A stretch of DNA of 64,000 nt from Ursus arctos (Eukaryota > Chordata > Mammalia > Carnivora > Ursidae). Below, piece by piece: positions 33,870-45,189 of the stretch. Made by a program: the position numbers and the translations under genes. The stretch is taken from NCBI RefSeq assembly GCF_023065955.2, contig NW_026622897.1, forward strand, positions 7,569,001 to 7,633,000, written 5' to 3'. Positions within the stretch are counted from its first letter, which is position 1. Each line of letters opens with the position of its first letter. The notes beneath the pieces were generated by a model that did no database searches, was not told where the DNA came from, and saw nothing but the letters and a program-made list of their open reading frames with translations.

Positions 33870-34075
33870 GGGCATTCAAATGAGAAAGAATCTGAATTCA
33901 CCACTAATTGGGTGATCTTGAACTGGGTATTTGATCCCTCTCAGCCTCCATGTCTTGAGCTCAAAAGAGAGAGAATGCTACCCAGCTGGTAGAATTATTG
34001 TAGTGATAAATAAGAGGTGTATAAAAGTACCTAAGCAGAGCTCCGGTCCTGGGTGGGAGGTTCCTGATAAACAGT
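33870..34075 (+). repeat. MIR SINE
   Basis: Plus-strand MIR from AATCTGAATTCACCACTAAT through GGGTGATCTTGAACTGGG, ATCCCTCTCAGCCTCC, TTGTAGTGATAAATAAGAGG and CCTAAGCAGAGCTCCGG. Confidence 0.75.
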
Positions 34076-34569
34076 AGCTACTCTGCTGAACAAGAAATAA
34101 AGAAATTAATTATTGCATTTCAGTCTTTCTAATTGCTGCAGTAAGGAAATGTGCAAAGTGCTACAGACACGAGAGAGAGCACACCTAAGTCTGTCTGAGG
34201 GGACAAGGAGGGACTCAGATAGGAGGTGACAAGTGAGCAGAGGACTGATAGGGGAACAGAGGGGGTCAAGTGGGAAAAGGCAAAGGGAATTTGGGCAGAG
34301 GGAGCATCACACAGGTGAGCTAGGCAACTTGAAAGTACTTTACAGAAATAGAGGAAAGTTTCATGCGGCTGAGAAAAAAAGGTGGTGGTGGGTGGTGAGG
34401 TTGGGAAGAGAGGAAGGGACATCCTGGGATATATGGACAGATTGTGAGCCAGCCAGGTCCATGTCCAAAGGGAAAACTGGCATATTGACAAGGAGGAACT
34501 GGAGTGGGAAGAGACTGGGAGATTTATTATAGTTATTTAATTTGATCACTCATAGCAATACAACTACAT
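34076..34569. other. Non-genic stretch
   Basis: No gene. Frames of about 100-120 codons on both strands at 34129-34532 overlap and lack domains. The sequence has many GGGAA and GGTGG words but no defined tandem repeat. Confidence 0.45.
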
Positions 34570-34768
34570 TTTTTTAAAGATTTATTTTAGAAAGACAGAG
34601 AGGGAAAAAGGGAGAGTGAGCAGGGCGAGGGGCAGAGGGAGAGAATCCCAAGCAGACTCCTGACTGAGCGTGGAGCCTGATGCAGGGCTTGATCCATGAC
34701 CCTAAGATCATGACCTGATCCAAAACCAAGAGTCAGACACTTAACCGACTGAGCCACCCAGGCACCCC
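34570..34768 (-). mobile_element. Can-SINE, minus strand
   Basis: The reverse complement starts GGGGTGCCTGGGTGGCTCAG, then box B-like GGTCATGATCTTAGGGTC, and ends in TCTTTAAAAAAA. The flanks AGCAATACAACTAC (about 34553-34566) and AACAACACGACTAC (34770-34783) look like a diverged target-site duplication. Confidence 0.93.
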
Positions 34769-34799
34769 AAACAACACGACTACCTTTCATGGAGCTCCT

Positions 34800-35010
34800 G
34801 TAATCTGTTAAGAGCATTTAAACAGCTTTCATGTTTTATTCCAGACCTCTAACTAGTCTATAAAAAAAGATTCAATTGTCCCCAATTTGCAGTTGAGAAT
34901 GCTGAGGTATAGAGAGGCTAAGGACCTTGCCAGGTCACATGGATAATAATTTCTGTAGCTGTGATTTGAGCCCAGGTGTGTGTCTGACTGCCATCCTGCT
35001 GCTCCTGGTC
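34800..35010 (-). repeat. MIR SINE, minus strand
   Basis: Reversed MIR: TTATTCCAGACCTCTAAC, ATTGTCCCCAATTTGCAGTT, GCTGAGGTATAGAGAGGCTA (34900-34919), AGGACCTTGCCAGGTCACAT, GATTTGAGCCCAGGTGTG. Nearly full-length. Confidence 0.85.
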
Positions 35011-36859
35011 AATGAACAAGTGGGAAAAGGAGTCCTACTGGAACCCCAGGCCAGTGCCGGGGCCTCTGCTGCCCTTTTTAGAGCTCTGATGACAACTGCC
35101 TGTTTGCCTGTTTCTCACACACATTTTTGGCTATGGGAAACTACCCACCTAGAATGACACTGTCCCCTCACTCTCTACCCACCCTCTGACCCCTCCCATG
35201 CCATATTTTGACCCCAAAGGCTGTTCTTACTTAAACTACATCCTAATCTCACCTCACTTCTTAGGTACTGTGCTTCTGCTGAGTCTTTTCTCAGTATCCA
35301 CAGTTTAGACTGTTCCCTCTCTGCCTGCTCCACCCTAGTGGAGACCCAGATTCTTGTTCCTCTACTCTTCCTGTCTGACTATCCTGAAATAATATTCAGG
35401 CTATACCCATTCCAGTGCAAAGATATGATTATTGTGTATTTAGTTTACCTCAAGTGTTGCATAGAAGAAAGATCACAAAACTGAAGGTTAAAAAATCTGA
35501 CTGCACCCCAGTTCTACCACTTCCTGGTAGCATACCATTTGAAGATTCCAGAAACCCCCGTGAATGTACTTACCTGAATACTTGAGAGCAAGCAACAGAA
35601 ACCTACTCTTGTATACATAAACAAAAGAGGAAAATCCATTGAAAGGACACAGATAGCTTGCAGAATCAAATAAATAGTCAAACAACCTGCCTTAGGAGGA
35701 AGAGGAAGCAAGACCCCTCTGGATATATCAGTAGCAGTGACTTACAGACTGTCTCTCCAAGGCTGGCCAATAGTCCGCCTTTTCTGTTTTGTGGTGGCTA
35801 TCTGGATTCTAATTTCCATGGGTTTCTTGCCTTGGGTCATATACCCATGTTCCTTAATGTCCGTATGACTGACATCACACCAAACCATGTGGCATAAGGC
35901 AGGAACATTTTCCCCAAAGAAAAGCAGAACGTCCCTACCAGTGTAGAAAGGAAGGGAGTCTGGACAATCATGAGCAACCATTGTCCTCTACTCCAAGACT
36001 CAGATGCCACGTAAAAAGATCACTGTTTTGAAGATTATATAAACTGTGAGCAACTTTTCTAACCATAAGACAATATGAAATGCAAAAGTTGATTTTTTTT
36101 TATACTTCAAAAATCAGTGCTGGATTTTAAGGGATTTCTGCCTTAAAATGTTAAAATGTCTATTCTCTTTTCCTCTCTGAAGTCAATTAAAAACTACAAA
36201 AAGAGTGAGAAGCAGAGAAGAAAACGTCATCTTCTACAAAACTATGGGGGAAAAAAATCATCCGTAAGTTCCCAAACAAAAACATTTAAGAAAAATGAAA
36301 TGTTCCCAGGAAAACCACATACCTTTACAAGTCATGTGTAGGATACAGAATTCTCAAACAGTAGTTGCTACACAAAGGTCCATCCAATGATTGAGGACAC
36401 GAATTTTCAATGCCAGTGGGTGTGAGAGGATCCCAGGAGCATCCCCAAATCCACTCCACGTTCCAGGCTGGCAGAGGGAACAAGGAAGGATGCACTGCAC
36501 AGATGAGTCACCTGTGAAGACTAGAAGCAGGCAGAGGAGAGAGAACAAGCGACAGCGGGTTTGCAGCTCTTGATCAAAGTCAACTCAAACAAGATAAATC
36601 ACTACAGAGAACACCTGTTACACAAAGGGCTTCATTGTACAGCTTTCTTATCTTATTCTTACCCTAAAGGAACAACACCAAAAGCTGAATAGCTGTATTT
36701 GTAGGCAGGGGAGGCAGCATACTGAGAAGGCTTTGTGAGGCAAGGCACCTGAATTCAAGCTGCCAACCAGCCCACCCCCCAGCACTGTTCTCTGGTCAAT
36801 GGTTCTCCCAGGTGGATTGGCCCCCCATTCTGTGTTGAGTGATCATCAGAAACAAACCA
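35011..36859. other. Non-genic stretch, mostly unique
   Basis: About 1.8 kb. A faint MIR-like piece may lie at 35475-35530 (CTGCACCCCAGTTCTACCACTTC). No gene: the 60-80 codon frames on both strands have no features. Short A-rich patches occur at 36240-36260. Confidence 0.5.
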
Positions 36860-37884
36860 GTGTGAGACTGATACTTAGATAACAAAGAGAAGAAGAAAAA
36901 GGAGGAGGAGGGGAAGCAGCAGCTGATCAAACACAAATAGAGATGAAGAAATAGAATTACCCAAATCTTCCAAATCGAATTATCCCATCAAATCGGAAAA
37001 TTTCAGGAAAGTGTGTATCCATTGGCATCAGCTAAATAAATACAAGCTCTTGAAAAAAAAAATGCTGAAGAAAGAGATAAAAAAAGAATAAGAGATTATA
37101 GGACAAGAGAACCAGCTGATAGAGAGCAAGAAGGGTTCAGAAGAGAAGTTGAAGGAAATGAAGCCATCAAAGAAATGAAATCCAGGTTCAAAATAGCAAA
37201 ATCCTAGAATAGACACCGACTGAGAAAAATAAAGACACGGAGGACAGACTTGAAACAAAAACATGCAAGTCCAAAATATTAACAAATCATGAGTTGAAAG
37301 TAATTAGGAAGTAAATTACTGGTATGTCAGCAGAAGATGGACTAAGTAAAGAGATCAACTCGTGAATTGGTGTTAGAGAAAAATGAGACAATAACAATTA
37401 GAAGAAAAAAAGTATTCAAACATAACTAAGAAGAAAGTTTTCCTGAAGTAAAAGAAGTCTAGAAGCCAATCAGATTAAAATGGTATATTGTATCTCAGAA
37501 AAAAATGTTTATACAGAACAACCAACTCTAAGATGTATCCCAATGAAGTTATCAGATTTCAAGAATAAAGCAAAAATTTAATAAAATCTAGCATTCCTTA
37601 CCTCTCCCAAGAAAATTCGCCTACATGGGAAAAGCAGTGGGTCCTCAATATCCAGTGTTAGGAAGTAATGAGTGACCCAACTTTCTTTAAAATGGAAAAA
37701 CAGCAGATAGACTTTTTCAAATATGCCAGATTTTATGGAACAAGCATTCATGCATCCTTCTTTGTAAACTAGGTATAACAATGTGCTGACTCCAAAAATA
37801 ATATAGAGGAGTCAAAGTATAAAATGACAAAAAAAATATAGAAGAAAATATCTCACTCATAATTTCTATTAAAAGACAAAATAC

Positions 37885-38070
37885 CAGGGTGCCTGGGTGG
37901 CTCATTCAGTTAAGTACCTGACTCTGGATTTCAGCTCAGTTCGTGATCTCAGAGTCGTGAGATCAAGCCTCATGTTAGGCTCTGCCCTGGGCACAGAGCC
38001 TGCTTAAGATTCTCTCTCCCTCTCTCTCTACCTCTCCACTCCCTTGTGCTCTCTCTCTCTCAAAAAGAAA
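37885..38070 (+). mobile_element. Can-SINE, plus strand
   Basis: It starts AGGGTGCCTGGGTGGCTCAT, box B region GTGATCTCAGAGTCGTGAG, then GAGCCTGCTTAAGATTCTC and CT-rich DNA. The flanks AAAAGACAAAATA (37871-37883) and GAAGACAAAATAT (38071-38083) form a short target-site duplication. The CTTAAGATTCTCTCTCCC block marks an older Can-SINE subtype than the CTGCTGCTCCC type at 17027. Confidence 0.94.
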
Positions 38071-38698
38071 GAAGACAAAATATTTAGAAATAAATGTGCT
38101 AGGCATGCAAAGAAAACCTGTGAGAAGAAGTCTTTATTGAAAATCAAAAGAATCTTTAAGTAAATTAGTCATATTTTCTATAGTAATGCTTAATATTTTA
38201 AGGACATAATTCTTCCTGAAGTAACATATAACTGTAATTTAATCACAAACAGAATACTTACAGGAGGGGTTTTTTCTTTTAAAGCTGCAAACTGATGCTT
38301 AACTTTCATAAAGAAAAACTTAACATGGGGAAAGAGCCAGAAAATTCATTAAAAGCACAATAAATTTTGGAGGATGGCCCTAAATTACTGTAATCTAAAA
38401 AATATGACACTGCCACAGTGTAGATAAGCAGATCAATGGGTGGAATCCTGAGTAATAACATTCTAATTATGACATAAAAAACAGAAACTGTAAATGTCAC
38501 TTGATACAAATTTTACACTTTATATGACAAAACCTGCCACCAACACTCAGAAGACAAATGACAAATTAGGGGAATATTTCCAGCACATATCTCTGACAAA
38601 GGGTGAATTTCCTTAATATCCAGAGTTTGACAAGAAAATGGACTTAAGGATAGAAAGAGGCAGTGTATACATATAAAAAGTAGAACAACAGCCCCCTT

Positions 38699-38808
38699 GG
38701 GGCTCTTGGCTGGCTCAGTGGGAAGAGCACGTGACCCTTGATCTCAGGGTCCTGAGTTCGGACCCCACGTTGGGGGTAGAGATTACTTAAATAAAACTTA
38801 AAAAAAAT
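38699..38808 (+). mobile_element. Short Can-SINE variant, plus strand
   Basis: A compact copy: GGGGCTCTTGGCTGGCTCAG, AGAGCACGTGACCCTTGATC, CAGGGTCCTGAGTTCGGACC and GGGGGTAGAGATTACTTAAA, then AATAAAACTTAAAA. It keeps the tRNA-like head but lacks the CT-rich middle. CCCCCTTG before it and CCCCCTTA after it could be a short target-site duplication. It resembles the oldest short Can-SINE class. Confidence 0.85.
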
Positions 38809-39480
38809 CCCCCTTAAAACACAAAAGTTTGATCATACTGCTCAGAGTTGAAGAAATGAATTTTTAATTACAATGAGACATCATTTTCGCCTATGGGACT
38901 GGGCAATATTAAAGCATCAGATGGTACATACTGTTAGCAAGTTGTAAAAGCGCAGTGCATCCCGGTATGCTAAGTGGAAATGTGAGAGGGCAGTCTGGCG
39001 ATATCGATGGTAGAAAATTACAGGCATGAGCATGCTCTTTGTAGTGCTCTTTTTAATAACAAGACTTTGCAAACAACCTAAATGTGCATTAAAAGGACAT
39101 TGGCTAAAGTCTGATATATACAGACAGAAGAGTTTCATATGGCTGTTAGAAGAGTAGGCGCTGAGAAGCCAGTATTCTACCTAGATTGGCTGTTACTAAG
39201 AAAAAGAGATGCAGAACAGCATGTATAACATGAACGCAGTTGTGTACAATGAAAAGGGATGTCTAAGATATCCACTTTTATATTTAAATGCTTGCACATG
39301 CACAGAAGTCTCTGGAAGATTACACAAGAAACTGTTGCTAGTTTTGATCTGTGGCGGGTGGGCTGGGACATGGGACAGGAGGAAGACTTGCTTTTCAGTG
39401 AATGGCCCTTTGCCCTTAAAAGAAGTACCAAGTATGTGCAAATGTTAATTTTATAATTTAAATAACTACTAAAGAAAAAA

Positions 39481-39869
39481 AGGAATAGAGTGGGAGGAGA
39501 TTTATTGTTACGTGGAAAACAATGCTTTTATATATGTTCCTACTAGTAGATCATGCTAGCATCTTATTTGCTCCCAGAGGGACACTGACACCACTCATTT
39601 TCATCTCAACAGATTCATTTGACAGCAATAGGGATTTTTCAGGACCCTGCCTGGGGAAGGTCAGAGGAGGCCACACAGACAAGGGAAAGGAGTGAGGAAG
39701 ATGTTTTACACTTAACCAACTTATAAAAATTAGCACCTTGATTTTTTTTTTCTTCATGAAATAACATAGGAAATAAATTCATATATCACACCAGGATTAA
39801 ATACTCAAGGTTGCCATTAAAAGAGCAAGAGATCAATTGAATGCACCTTCATCCTGAACCAAACTGCTA
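39481..39869. other. Non-genic stretch
   Basis: No gene or recognised repeat. T-rich run at 39740-39750. Confidence 0.45.
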
Positions 39870-40040
39870 GGCTCAGGGATAGTGAGAAGAATAAATCATG
39901 TTCCCTCTCCACGAGCCATTCTAAGGCTGGTAGGAGAGGCAAGCAAGTGAACGAATAATTCACAAATGATTCAGTAAGTGTGATGGTGGGTGAGCTCTGC
40001 TCAAAGCATGAAATAGCATGCCGAGTAGAATAAGGGCTCC
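39870..40040 (-). repeat. L2 LINE fragment, minus strand
   Basis: CATGTTCCCTCTCCACGAGC, GGTAGGAGAGGCAAGCAAG, GAACGAATAATTCACAAATG and AAGTGTGATGGTGGGTGAG resemble the reversed L2 3' block that elsewhere reads as 'treatise of storage' repeats (compare 47690-47770). Diverged. Confidence 0.45.
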
Positions 40041-40242
40041 TTAGATCACCCCACGGGTATGGGGGCGAGCTATCCTCTGTCCCCTGCCACTGCTCCTCAA
40101 CAGAAGCCGAAACAAGGGGACAAACAGGCCCACAGTTTATTTTACTGACTAACCCGTGATCCCTGTCCTTAGACTTTCTTTGCAACTACAGTATGTTCCA
40201 TGAAGAAGAAGAAAAAAGTAATACCCCTTGTTTAGCAGGGTT

Positions 40243-40285
40243 GGGTTTTTTTGTTTGTTTTTTGTTTTGTTTTGTTTTGTTTTTC
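40243..40285. repeat. (GTTTT)n low-complexity tract
   Basis: T-rich tract with GTTTT periodicity (TTTTGTTTTGTTTTGTTTTG). No SINE head is found beside it. Simple repeat. Confidence 0.85.
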
Positions 40286-40534
40286 AGGAGGAGAATCTCC
40301 TCTACATCCTTCACAAGAAATTTTAGAATAAGGTTCTGCCAGTACCAGAGCTTTTGAATCTGAGCATGCTACCACCCAACATACAGGAATCAAGCCTGCT
40401 TAATTAACCAGAAAACGTAGGGACCGATATGTATTTTTTTTCATCTATCATTGATCAACTAGCCAAGAGATCCCTTTTCCCCCTAAATAATGAGAGTTTC
40501 AGTTTACAGAACTCTCATGTATGACCTATCATTT

Positions 40535-40700
40535 GATCCACACAAAACCTATAAGCTGAGTGTTACCTGCCTTCTCCATCTTCTAGATAATTCGAGTAAG
40601 TGAAGGATTGAAGTACCTATGTTATTTCATTTGAACCTTGAAAAACTCTATAAGGTAGTATAGCTCATTATTTCTTTCATAGATAAGGATATTTGCTAAG
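40535..40700 (-). repeat. MIR SINE, minus strand (probable pair of fragments)
   Basis: Reversed MIR pieces: CACACAAAACCTATAAGCTG with CTTCTCCATCTTCTAGATAA, then TTGAACCTTGAAAAACTC, ATAAGGTAGTATAGCTCATT and TTCATAGATAAGGATATTTG. Order suggests two overlapping or duplicated MIR 3' parts. Directly followed by a plus-strand MIR. Confidence 0.6.
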
Positions 40701-40711
40701 TGTTAGTAAAG

Positions 40712-40925
40712 GACAAGATTGGAGCCAAACTGCCTGGATTTGGTTCCCAGTTTTGCTACTTAGTGACCATCTGCCCTTTGGGCAAATCGTGTGACTTTTA
40801 TGTTCCAGAGCGTCTGCATCTATAAAAATGAGAGGGTAGTAGTTCATGAGGTCGTCGTCAGGGTTAAATGAGTTAATACATGAAGCCCTTGAGACAGTGC
40901 CTGGTACATAGGAATCGTGAAATTA
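40712..40925 (+). repeat. MIR SINE, nearly full-length
   Basis: Plus-strand MIR in good order: AGATTGGAGCCAAACTGCC, TGGATTTGGTTCCCAGTTT, GCTACTTAGTGACCATCTGC, TTGGGCAAATCGTGTGAC, AGGGTTAAATGAGTTAATAC (40860-40879), GACAGTGCCTGGTACATAGG. One of the best-kept MIRs here. Confidence 0.9.
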
Positions 40926-41599
40926 CGAGGTCTTTCTCCAAATCAAGAGATCTTGTTGTTGATTTATAGCTCTTTTCACTGTACTCTTGTTTCCTAGAGT
41001 GTGTTTGTGGAAGGTTATTGGGTTTTGTGAGGGGAAAACCATCAAGGGAAGGGTCTTATTGCCAAATGCCACTGTAAGTCCTCTAAGATAAGGACTTACA
41101 AGTGTCCTCGGCCTTTGAGAGGTGAAGGGCATCCACCAGCGCACTTTCCCTGGGACATGGCTGTGTCCTGAGGCCTTTGGCTATTGGTGATCCCCAAGCT
41201 AAAATCAGACAGCTATCGATGGCAGGCTTGCGGTTCACAGAGACAGGGTAAAAAGCCAACACAACTCCTCTGCCTGGTGAAGTGTGGTGTCCCTACAACT
41301 GCAGTGAAGGGGTAGCATTTCATCCACAACTGCCAAACCGCTGTGTTGCTTCCTGGGAGGAGCCATCAATGGTCCTGACCCTCTCTGGCCCTGTGTGGTG
41401 GGGAGGGACAGAGGGTGACTGGATTTCTTGTTCTTCCTCTAGTCTGTCACCAGTTCAAGTGACCCGAAGGATTGTAAACTTTACTAAGGGATGGAATGGG
41501 GGAACGGATGATGTATGAAAGCAGAACACGCCTTGGTAGGGGAGGGGGGAGGAGGGAGGGAAGCTTGAGATAATCAAAAGTTTAAAAAAATGCAGTCAA
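40926..41599. other. Non-genic stretch with a G-rich motif
   Basis: No gene. The motif at 41539-41560 has four G runs separated by short loops (GGGGAGGGGGGAGGAGGGAG), a canonical G-quadruplex pattern. Frames at 40923-41144 and 41282-41518 are unsupported. Confidence 0.5.
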
Positions 41600-41800
41600 C
41601 ATTTGTGCCATTCCTGCAGTTGGCAAAGCACTTCCTTTGCATTCTTTCCTCTGAGTGTCTGAGTGCTGCCATGTTACATGGTGACGGCGCCCATTTTATA
41701 AAGGAGAAAATGAAGGCCTAGTTGGTCATTGGCAGGTAGTAATCGCCAGGGCTGGCTTCCAAACCAGGTTCTGCAACTCCAGAGTCATTGCTCTTTGCCC
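41600..41800 (-). repeat. MIR SINE, minus strand
   Basis: Reversed MIR: AACATTTGTGCCATTCCTGC, GGCAAAGCACTTCCTTTGC, GGCGCCCATTTTATAAAGGA (41688-41707), CTGGCTTCCAAACCAGGTTC and CCAGAGTCATTGCTCTTTG. Confidence 0.85.
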
Positions 41801-42088
41801 CACACAGTGCTGCCAGGCATGAGAGCTGAGCGTACCTGGAGGAGAGCAGAAAGAGGCAGGAGTAGATGAGAAACCAAGAAACAAAAGCGGCAAAGGCAGC
41901 TTCTCTGCAGTGTTGCCCTAGGATAGGCTCTGAGCAGAACTGCGGGTCCTCCATGTCTGACGAGACAAAACCTGCCAGGAGTGAAATCCATCCTGCTGAG
42001 GAGTTTGAAAAATAATTTCCAGCTGGAAATTGCATTTTATCTTTTCATCCCCAAAGTTCAGACTTCAACTTCCCACAGTTGCCTTGAT

Positions 42089-42114
42089 TTAAAAAAAAAA
42101 AAAAAAAAAAAAAA
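42089..42114. repeat. (A)n tract
   Basis: About 25 A bases with no SINE or L1 head upstream that I can recognise. The DNA before it (41800-42088) is unique-looking. It may be an orphan poly(A) tail. Confidence 0.8.
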
Positions 42115-42484
42115 GATTCCAGCACCACCACTCAATAGGCAGTGAGTCAGAAGTTCCCGTGCCTCCGTGCTGAAAATGGCCACTGGAATCGCCTGTGTTG
42201 GCAGTTGGGACAGGAGATTGCAGTAGGTCTTGGGGCCCATGTCCATCATGTATTCTTACTGAAGAAGAAATAGATCTATGCTCATGGGCAGACAGTGTAT
42301 GATACTAGTTGTTGTACTAAGACACCCAGAGACTGGGAGACTTACATTAGTTGTTTCCTGGGACGTAGTCTTTTCTAAATCTAAGGGCCAGGAAGATAAA
42401 GATGGTGGCCAATGAGATTTCCTAAGCACTGCTTCTGTCCAGAGAACCACAGACCTAATCAGAGAAAGGCAGTAAAGCAAGAGA
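42115..42484. other. Non-genic stretch, unique
   Basis: No gene or repeat recognised. Confidence 0.45.
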
Positions 42485-42650
42485 CAGCATTGGCTTTCGG
42501 GTCAGTCAGATGTGGGTTTCTGCCCCTTCCTCTTTTCATTCACAAGCGGTGTGACCTTTGGCAAATTATTTCTCTTCCCTGAGCTCTGATTTACGTACTT
42601 CCTAGGTTTTATGGTGAGGATCAAACAAAATAGGCTGTGTAATCTGTAGT
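42485..42650 (+). repeat. MIR SINE
   Basis: Plus-strand MIR: CAGCATTGGCTTTCGGGTCA, GTCAGATGTGGGTTTCTGC, AAGCGGTGTGACCTTTGGC (42544-42562), AAATTATTTCTCTTCCCTG and GGTGAGGATCAAACAAAATA. Confidence 0.85.
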
Positions 42651-43564
42651 GGCTTAAACTTCTGTGCTCAATCAATTATAGTTACTTTAATCAACCATCA
42701 TAATTCAATAGGAAATGAGAGACCTTGATTAGGGCAAATAGAGCCAGTTGTCCAACCAAGAGACGTTCTGATCAGAAACACGGAAGCTGATGAAGGTCAG
42801 AAGTGAGCTGGAGTTAGACTGCACCTCGGTTCATTAGTGTTCTCCTTCTATGAGCTCGAGAAGGTAAGGCCTGGGGAGCCAGGGCAGGGGTGTCGCCAGG
42901 GCAGGGGAGCCTCTGATTCATAGCTGGCCACGTGCCAGCTCCGGCAGAGTAAACCGGTCAAGGAGACAGGCAAGACGATAATACCGTTTCTCTCCTGGGG
43001 CCTGCCAGAAACATGTCCTAGAATGCTGGCAGGCTGAGGGCCCAGAATGCCTAGCAGGAGTCTGTTGCCAAGGATGTGAAAACTAGAAGCAAAACAAAGA
43101 GGCAGCCTGGGGATGGGCTGCTGTAGAGTGGAGAAAACGCTCCTCTGAACCCCATCCAGGAGCAGTCCAAGGGGAGGTGGTTACTGAGGGCCAGAGCTTT
43201 TCCATTAAAAAACACTTCACGGGCTTTCATGATCAGGCCCATTAAGTGATCACTGATATTATAAAACACCTCTGTGACCAGCCTGGTTTAGGAGTGTAGG
43301 AGTAGAGAGAGGGGCTCATTCTCTACAATAATTTAGCTCTGTAGAGACCTGGGCTTTGTAGCCTGGCCCCTTTCAGAAATGATTTCTCTGAGTTATTGTC
43401 TAATGTTAATCTCAAGGCTCTTATTGAGAATCTAAGAAATTGCCCCAGAAAGTCTGCTTCCTATACTGTTCATTATGTCATTCAGTATTCTTTTTTAAGA
43501 AAAAATGCTTCATTTAGCAAATTCCTTTTTGACAGCTACAGTAGAAAGGCCGTAGATTTTTTTG
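42651..43564. other. Non-genic stretch, unique
   Basis: GC content is somewhat raised at 42840-43000 (several CpGs, for example GTGTCGCCAGGG), but there is no island and no gene. The 72-codon minus-strand frame at 43051-43269 has no domain. Confidence 0.5.
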
Positions 43565-43685
43565 AGTAAAGAGACCTGGACCCGAACACTGGCTTTTGCA
43601 TATACTAGTGACACTCTGACCAATGATGCAGCTTTATTTCCTAAGTGGAGGTAGTGACACCTGCCTGGAAGGTGTTACAGGAATT
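43565..43685 (+). repeat. MIR SINE fragment, plus strand
   Basis: AGAGACCTGGACCCGAACAC, TGGCTTTTGCATATACTAG, TGACACTCTGACCAATGATG, GACACCTGCCTGGAAGG. This is MIR in plus orientation, immediately followed by a reversed MIR. Confidence 0.65.
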
Positions 43686-43689
43686 GCAA

Positions 43690-43880
43690 GTGCTATTTAT
43701 TAGATGTTTTCCATGTGCAAGACACTCTGCTAGAGCCTAAAAGCATCTCCCTGAATTCTCATAGCAAACTGATGAATCAGAGATTATCATCACCCTTGTT
43801 CACAGGTAAGGGATGACCTGCCCTGAGATAGGAGGTAAATTGCCCGACACCCCGCAGCCTGGTGGGGGGCAAAGTGACGT
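43690..43880 (-). repeat. MIR SINE, minus strand
   Basis: GCTATTTATTAGATGTTTTC, CATGTGCAAGACACTCTGC, TCTCATAGCAAACTGATGAA, TCATCACCCTTGTTCACAGG. Reversed MIR, tail to tail with the preceding copy. Confidence 0.75.
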
Positions 43881-44904
43881 ACATGAAAGTTCTTGGCATT
43901 TATGGAGTGGGTGCCCAACAGATGTTAGCTGCCTTGTCCTCCTTCTCTCAAAGAATTATTCCCTTTTTAATGATAGAAAGACTGAGTGGTAGTCTTTTGA
44001 AATGTTTTTCCTCTTTGGCACATGAGAAATTCAATTTAATATTCAAAACCAGTAACTGTTTCATGAATATTTTATCCCCGCAACTTGCTCATGGTTTTGT
44101 ATTTCCAATTTTAAAAGCTCTGTTATAGACATGCTTACTGTAAACCATACTACATTCTTGTGGAAACAGATAGGTTATAAATCCAGGATATTTGGATGGG
44201 CAACTGGCTGTAGGATAACCACAGTCCTGATTATTACATAGGTTATTTTTCTTAATTCAAATAAATTAGAATGCCTGAATCCAAATAAGGGTTGCCCTTT
44301 AAAAGGGAAACATCCAGAGGCTAAGGCACAATTCAATGATAAATAATTCAAAATACTCAAATGACTCCTCTTTGGGCATGACCTTTAATATCTGTGGCAT
44401 AATTTTTTCATCCTTAAAAATGATGGCAAATTCATGTTGAGGTTGAGGAGTTTAATTTTTGGAAGCATGAAAGTCAGAGCTAAAACTGTTGAGTAAGATG
44501 TGATTAAACTGGAAAGGTGGGTTTGGGCTCAAAGCCAGATGACTATTTAAAACACGATACTCATTAGCTTTCTCATGGGGCTTATGAATTGGCTGTGAAG
44601 ACTTCGTCAAGTCCTAACCAGCAGACACTTCAGAGGAATTTGCTTAGAAAGTCACCAAAAAGAAAGTAATCACTTGGGAAGGAGGGACTGCACTTGTGAC
44701 AGGAATGAGAACTTGGAGGGACAGTGAGGGAGACTAGGAGGGCTCATATGCCAGCCATGGGAAGAGGGCACAGTGTGGCCAGAGACCATTTGAATTAGGC
44801 ATCTTGGAAGCATGGAGAGGCTGATGCCAACAGCCACAGGGCTCCTGCTTCCTTGGTTAGTACAGGTCAGATTGCTATGGAAAGAAACATCGGGAACTCT
44901 CATT
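43881..44904. other. Non-genic stretch, unique
   Basis: About 1 kb with no recognised repeat. The 88-codon plus-strand frame at 43862-44128 starts inside a MIR. No RNA gene. Confidence 0.5.
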
Positions 44905-44921
44905 TAAAGGGCCAAGCATGG

Positions 44922-45002
44922 TCACTAACATAACATAATAAAAATTTATTATAAAATAAAAATAAAATAAAATAAAATAAAATAAAATAAAATAAAATAA
45001 AA
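44922..45002 (+). mobile_element. Very short retroposed insert with (AAAAT)n tail
   Basis: An 81-bp insert is flanked by a perfect 17-bp direct repeat, TAAAGGGCCAAGCATGG (44905-44921 and 45003-45019). The insert has about 25-30 bp of head (TCACTAACATAACATAATAA) and then a (TAAAA)n tail. Long perfect flanks plus an A-rich 3' tail are the signature of L1-driven target-primed integration, so this is an extremely 5'-truncated retroposon. The source RNA is not identifiable from so little sequence. Confidence 0.85.
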
Positions 45003-45189
45003 TAAAGGGCCAAGCATGGGTGAAAGCCATGAAAGAGGAAGAAAATTCAACATGATGGCAGAAAATGCAAAGAAAATGTGGAAGAATCTCAGGCTAATCT
45101 CAGGAGAGTCATTGGTCCCTGAGCTAAGGGCCTCGGCACCGTCCTGCATCATCATGATGCTGAGACACTCAGGTTATCATGCCCACATC

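Larger units (their letters stand above)
36860..39480 (+). mobile_element. Degenerate old L1 or HAL1-like LINE
   Basis: An A-rich plus-strand stretch from 36860 to about 37580 (many GAAGAAAGAGA words, AATCCAGGTTCAAAATAGC) looks like an old L1/HAL1 ORF1. After a non-distinct interior, 38840-39470 shows an L1-type ORF2 tail and 3' UTR (AATGTGCATTAAAAGGACATTGG, GGCTGTTAGAAGAGTAGG, GTATAACATGAACGCAG). Two Can-SINEs interrupt it. It could be one old element or two neighbouring fragments. No intact frame. Confidence 0.5.

Noticed and set aside
38699..38808. Possible tRNA gene (box A and box B look good)
   Set aside because: The head is tRNA-like, but the AATAAAACTTAAAA tail and lack of a foldable 3' acceptor arm show it is a short Can-SINE.
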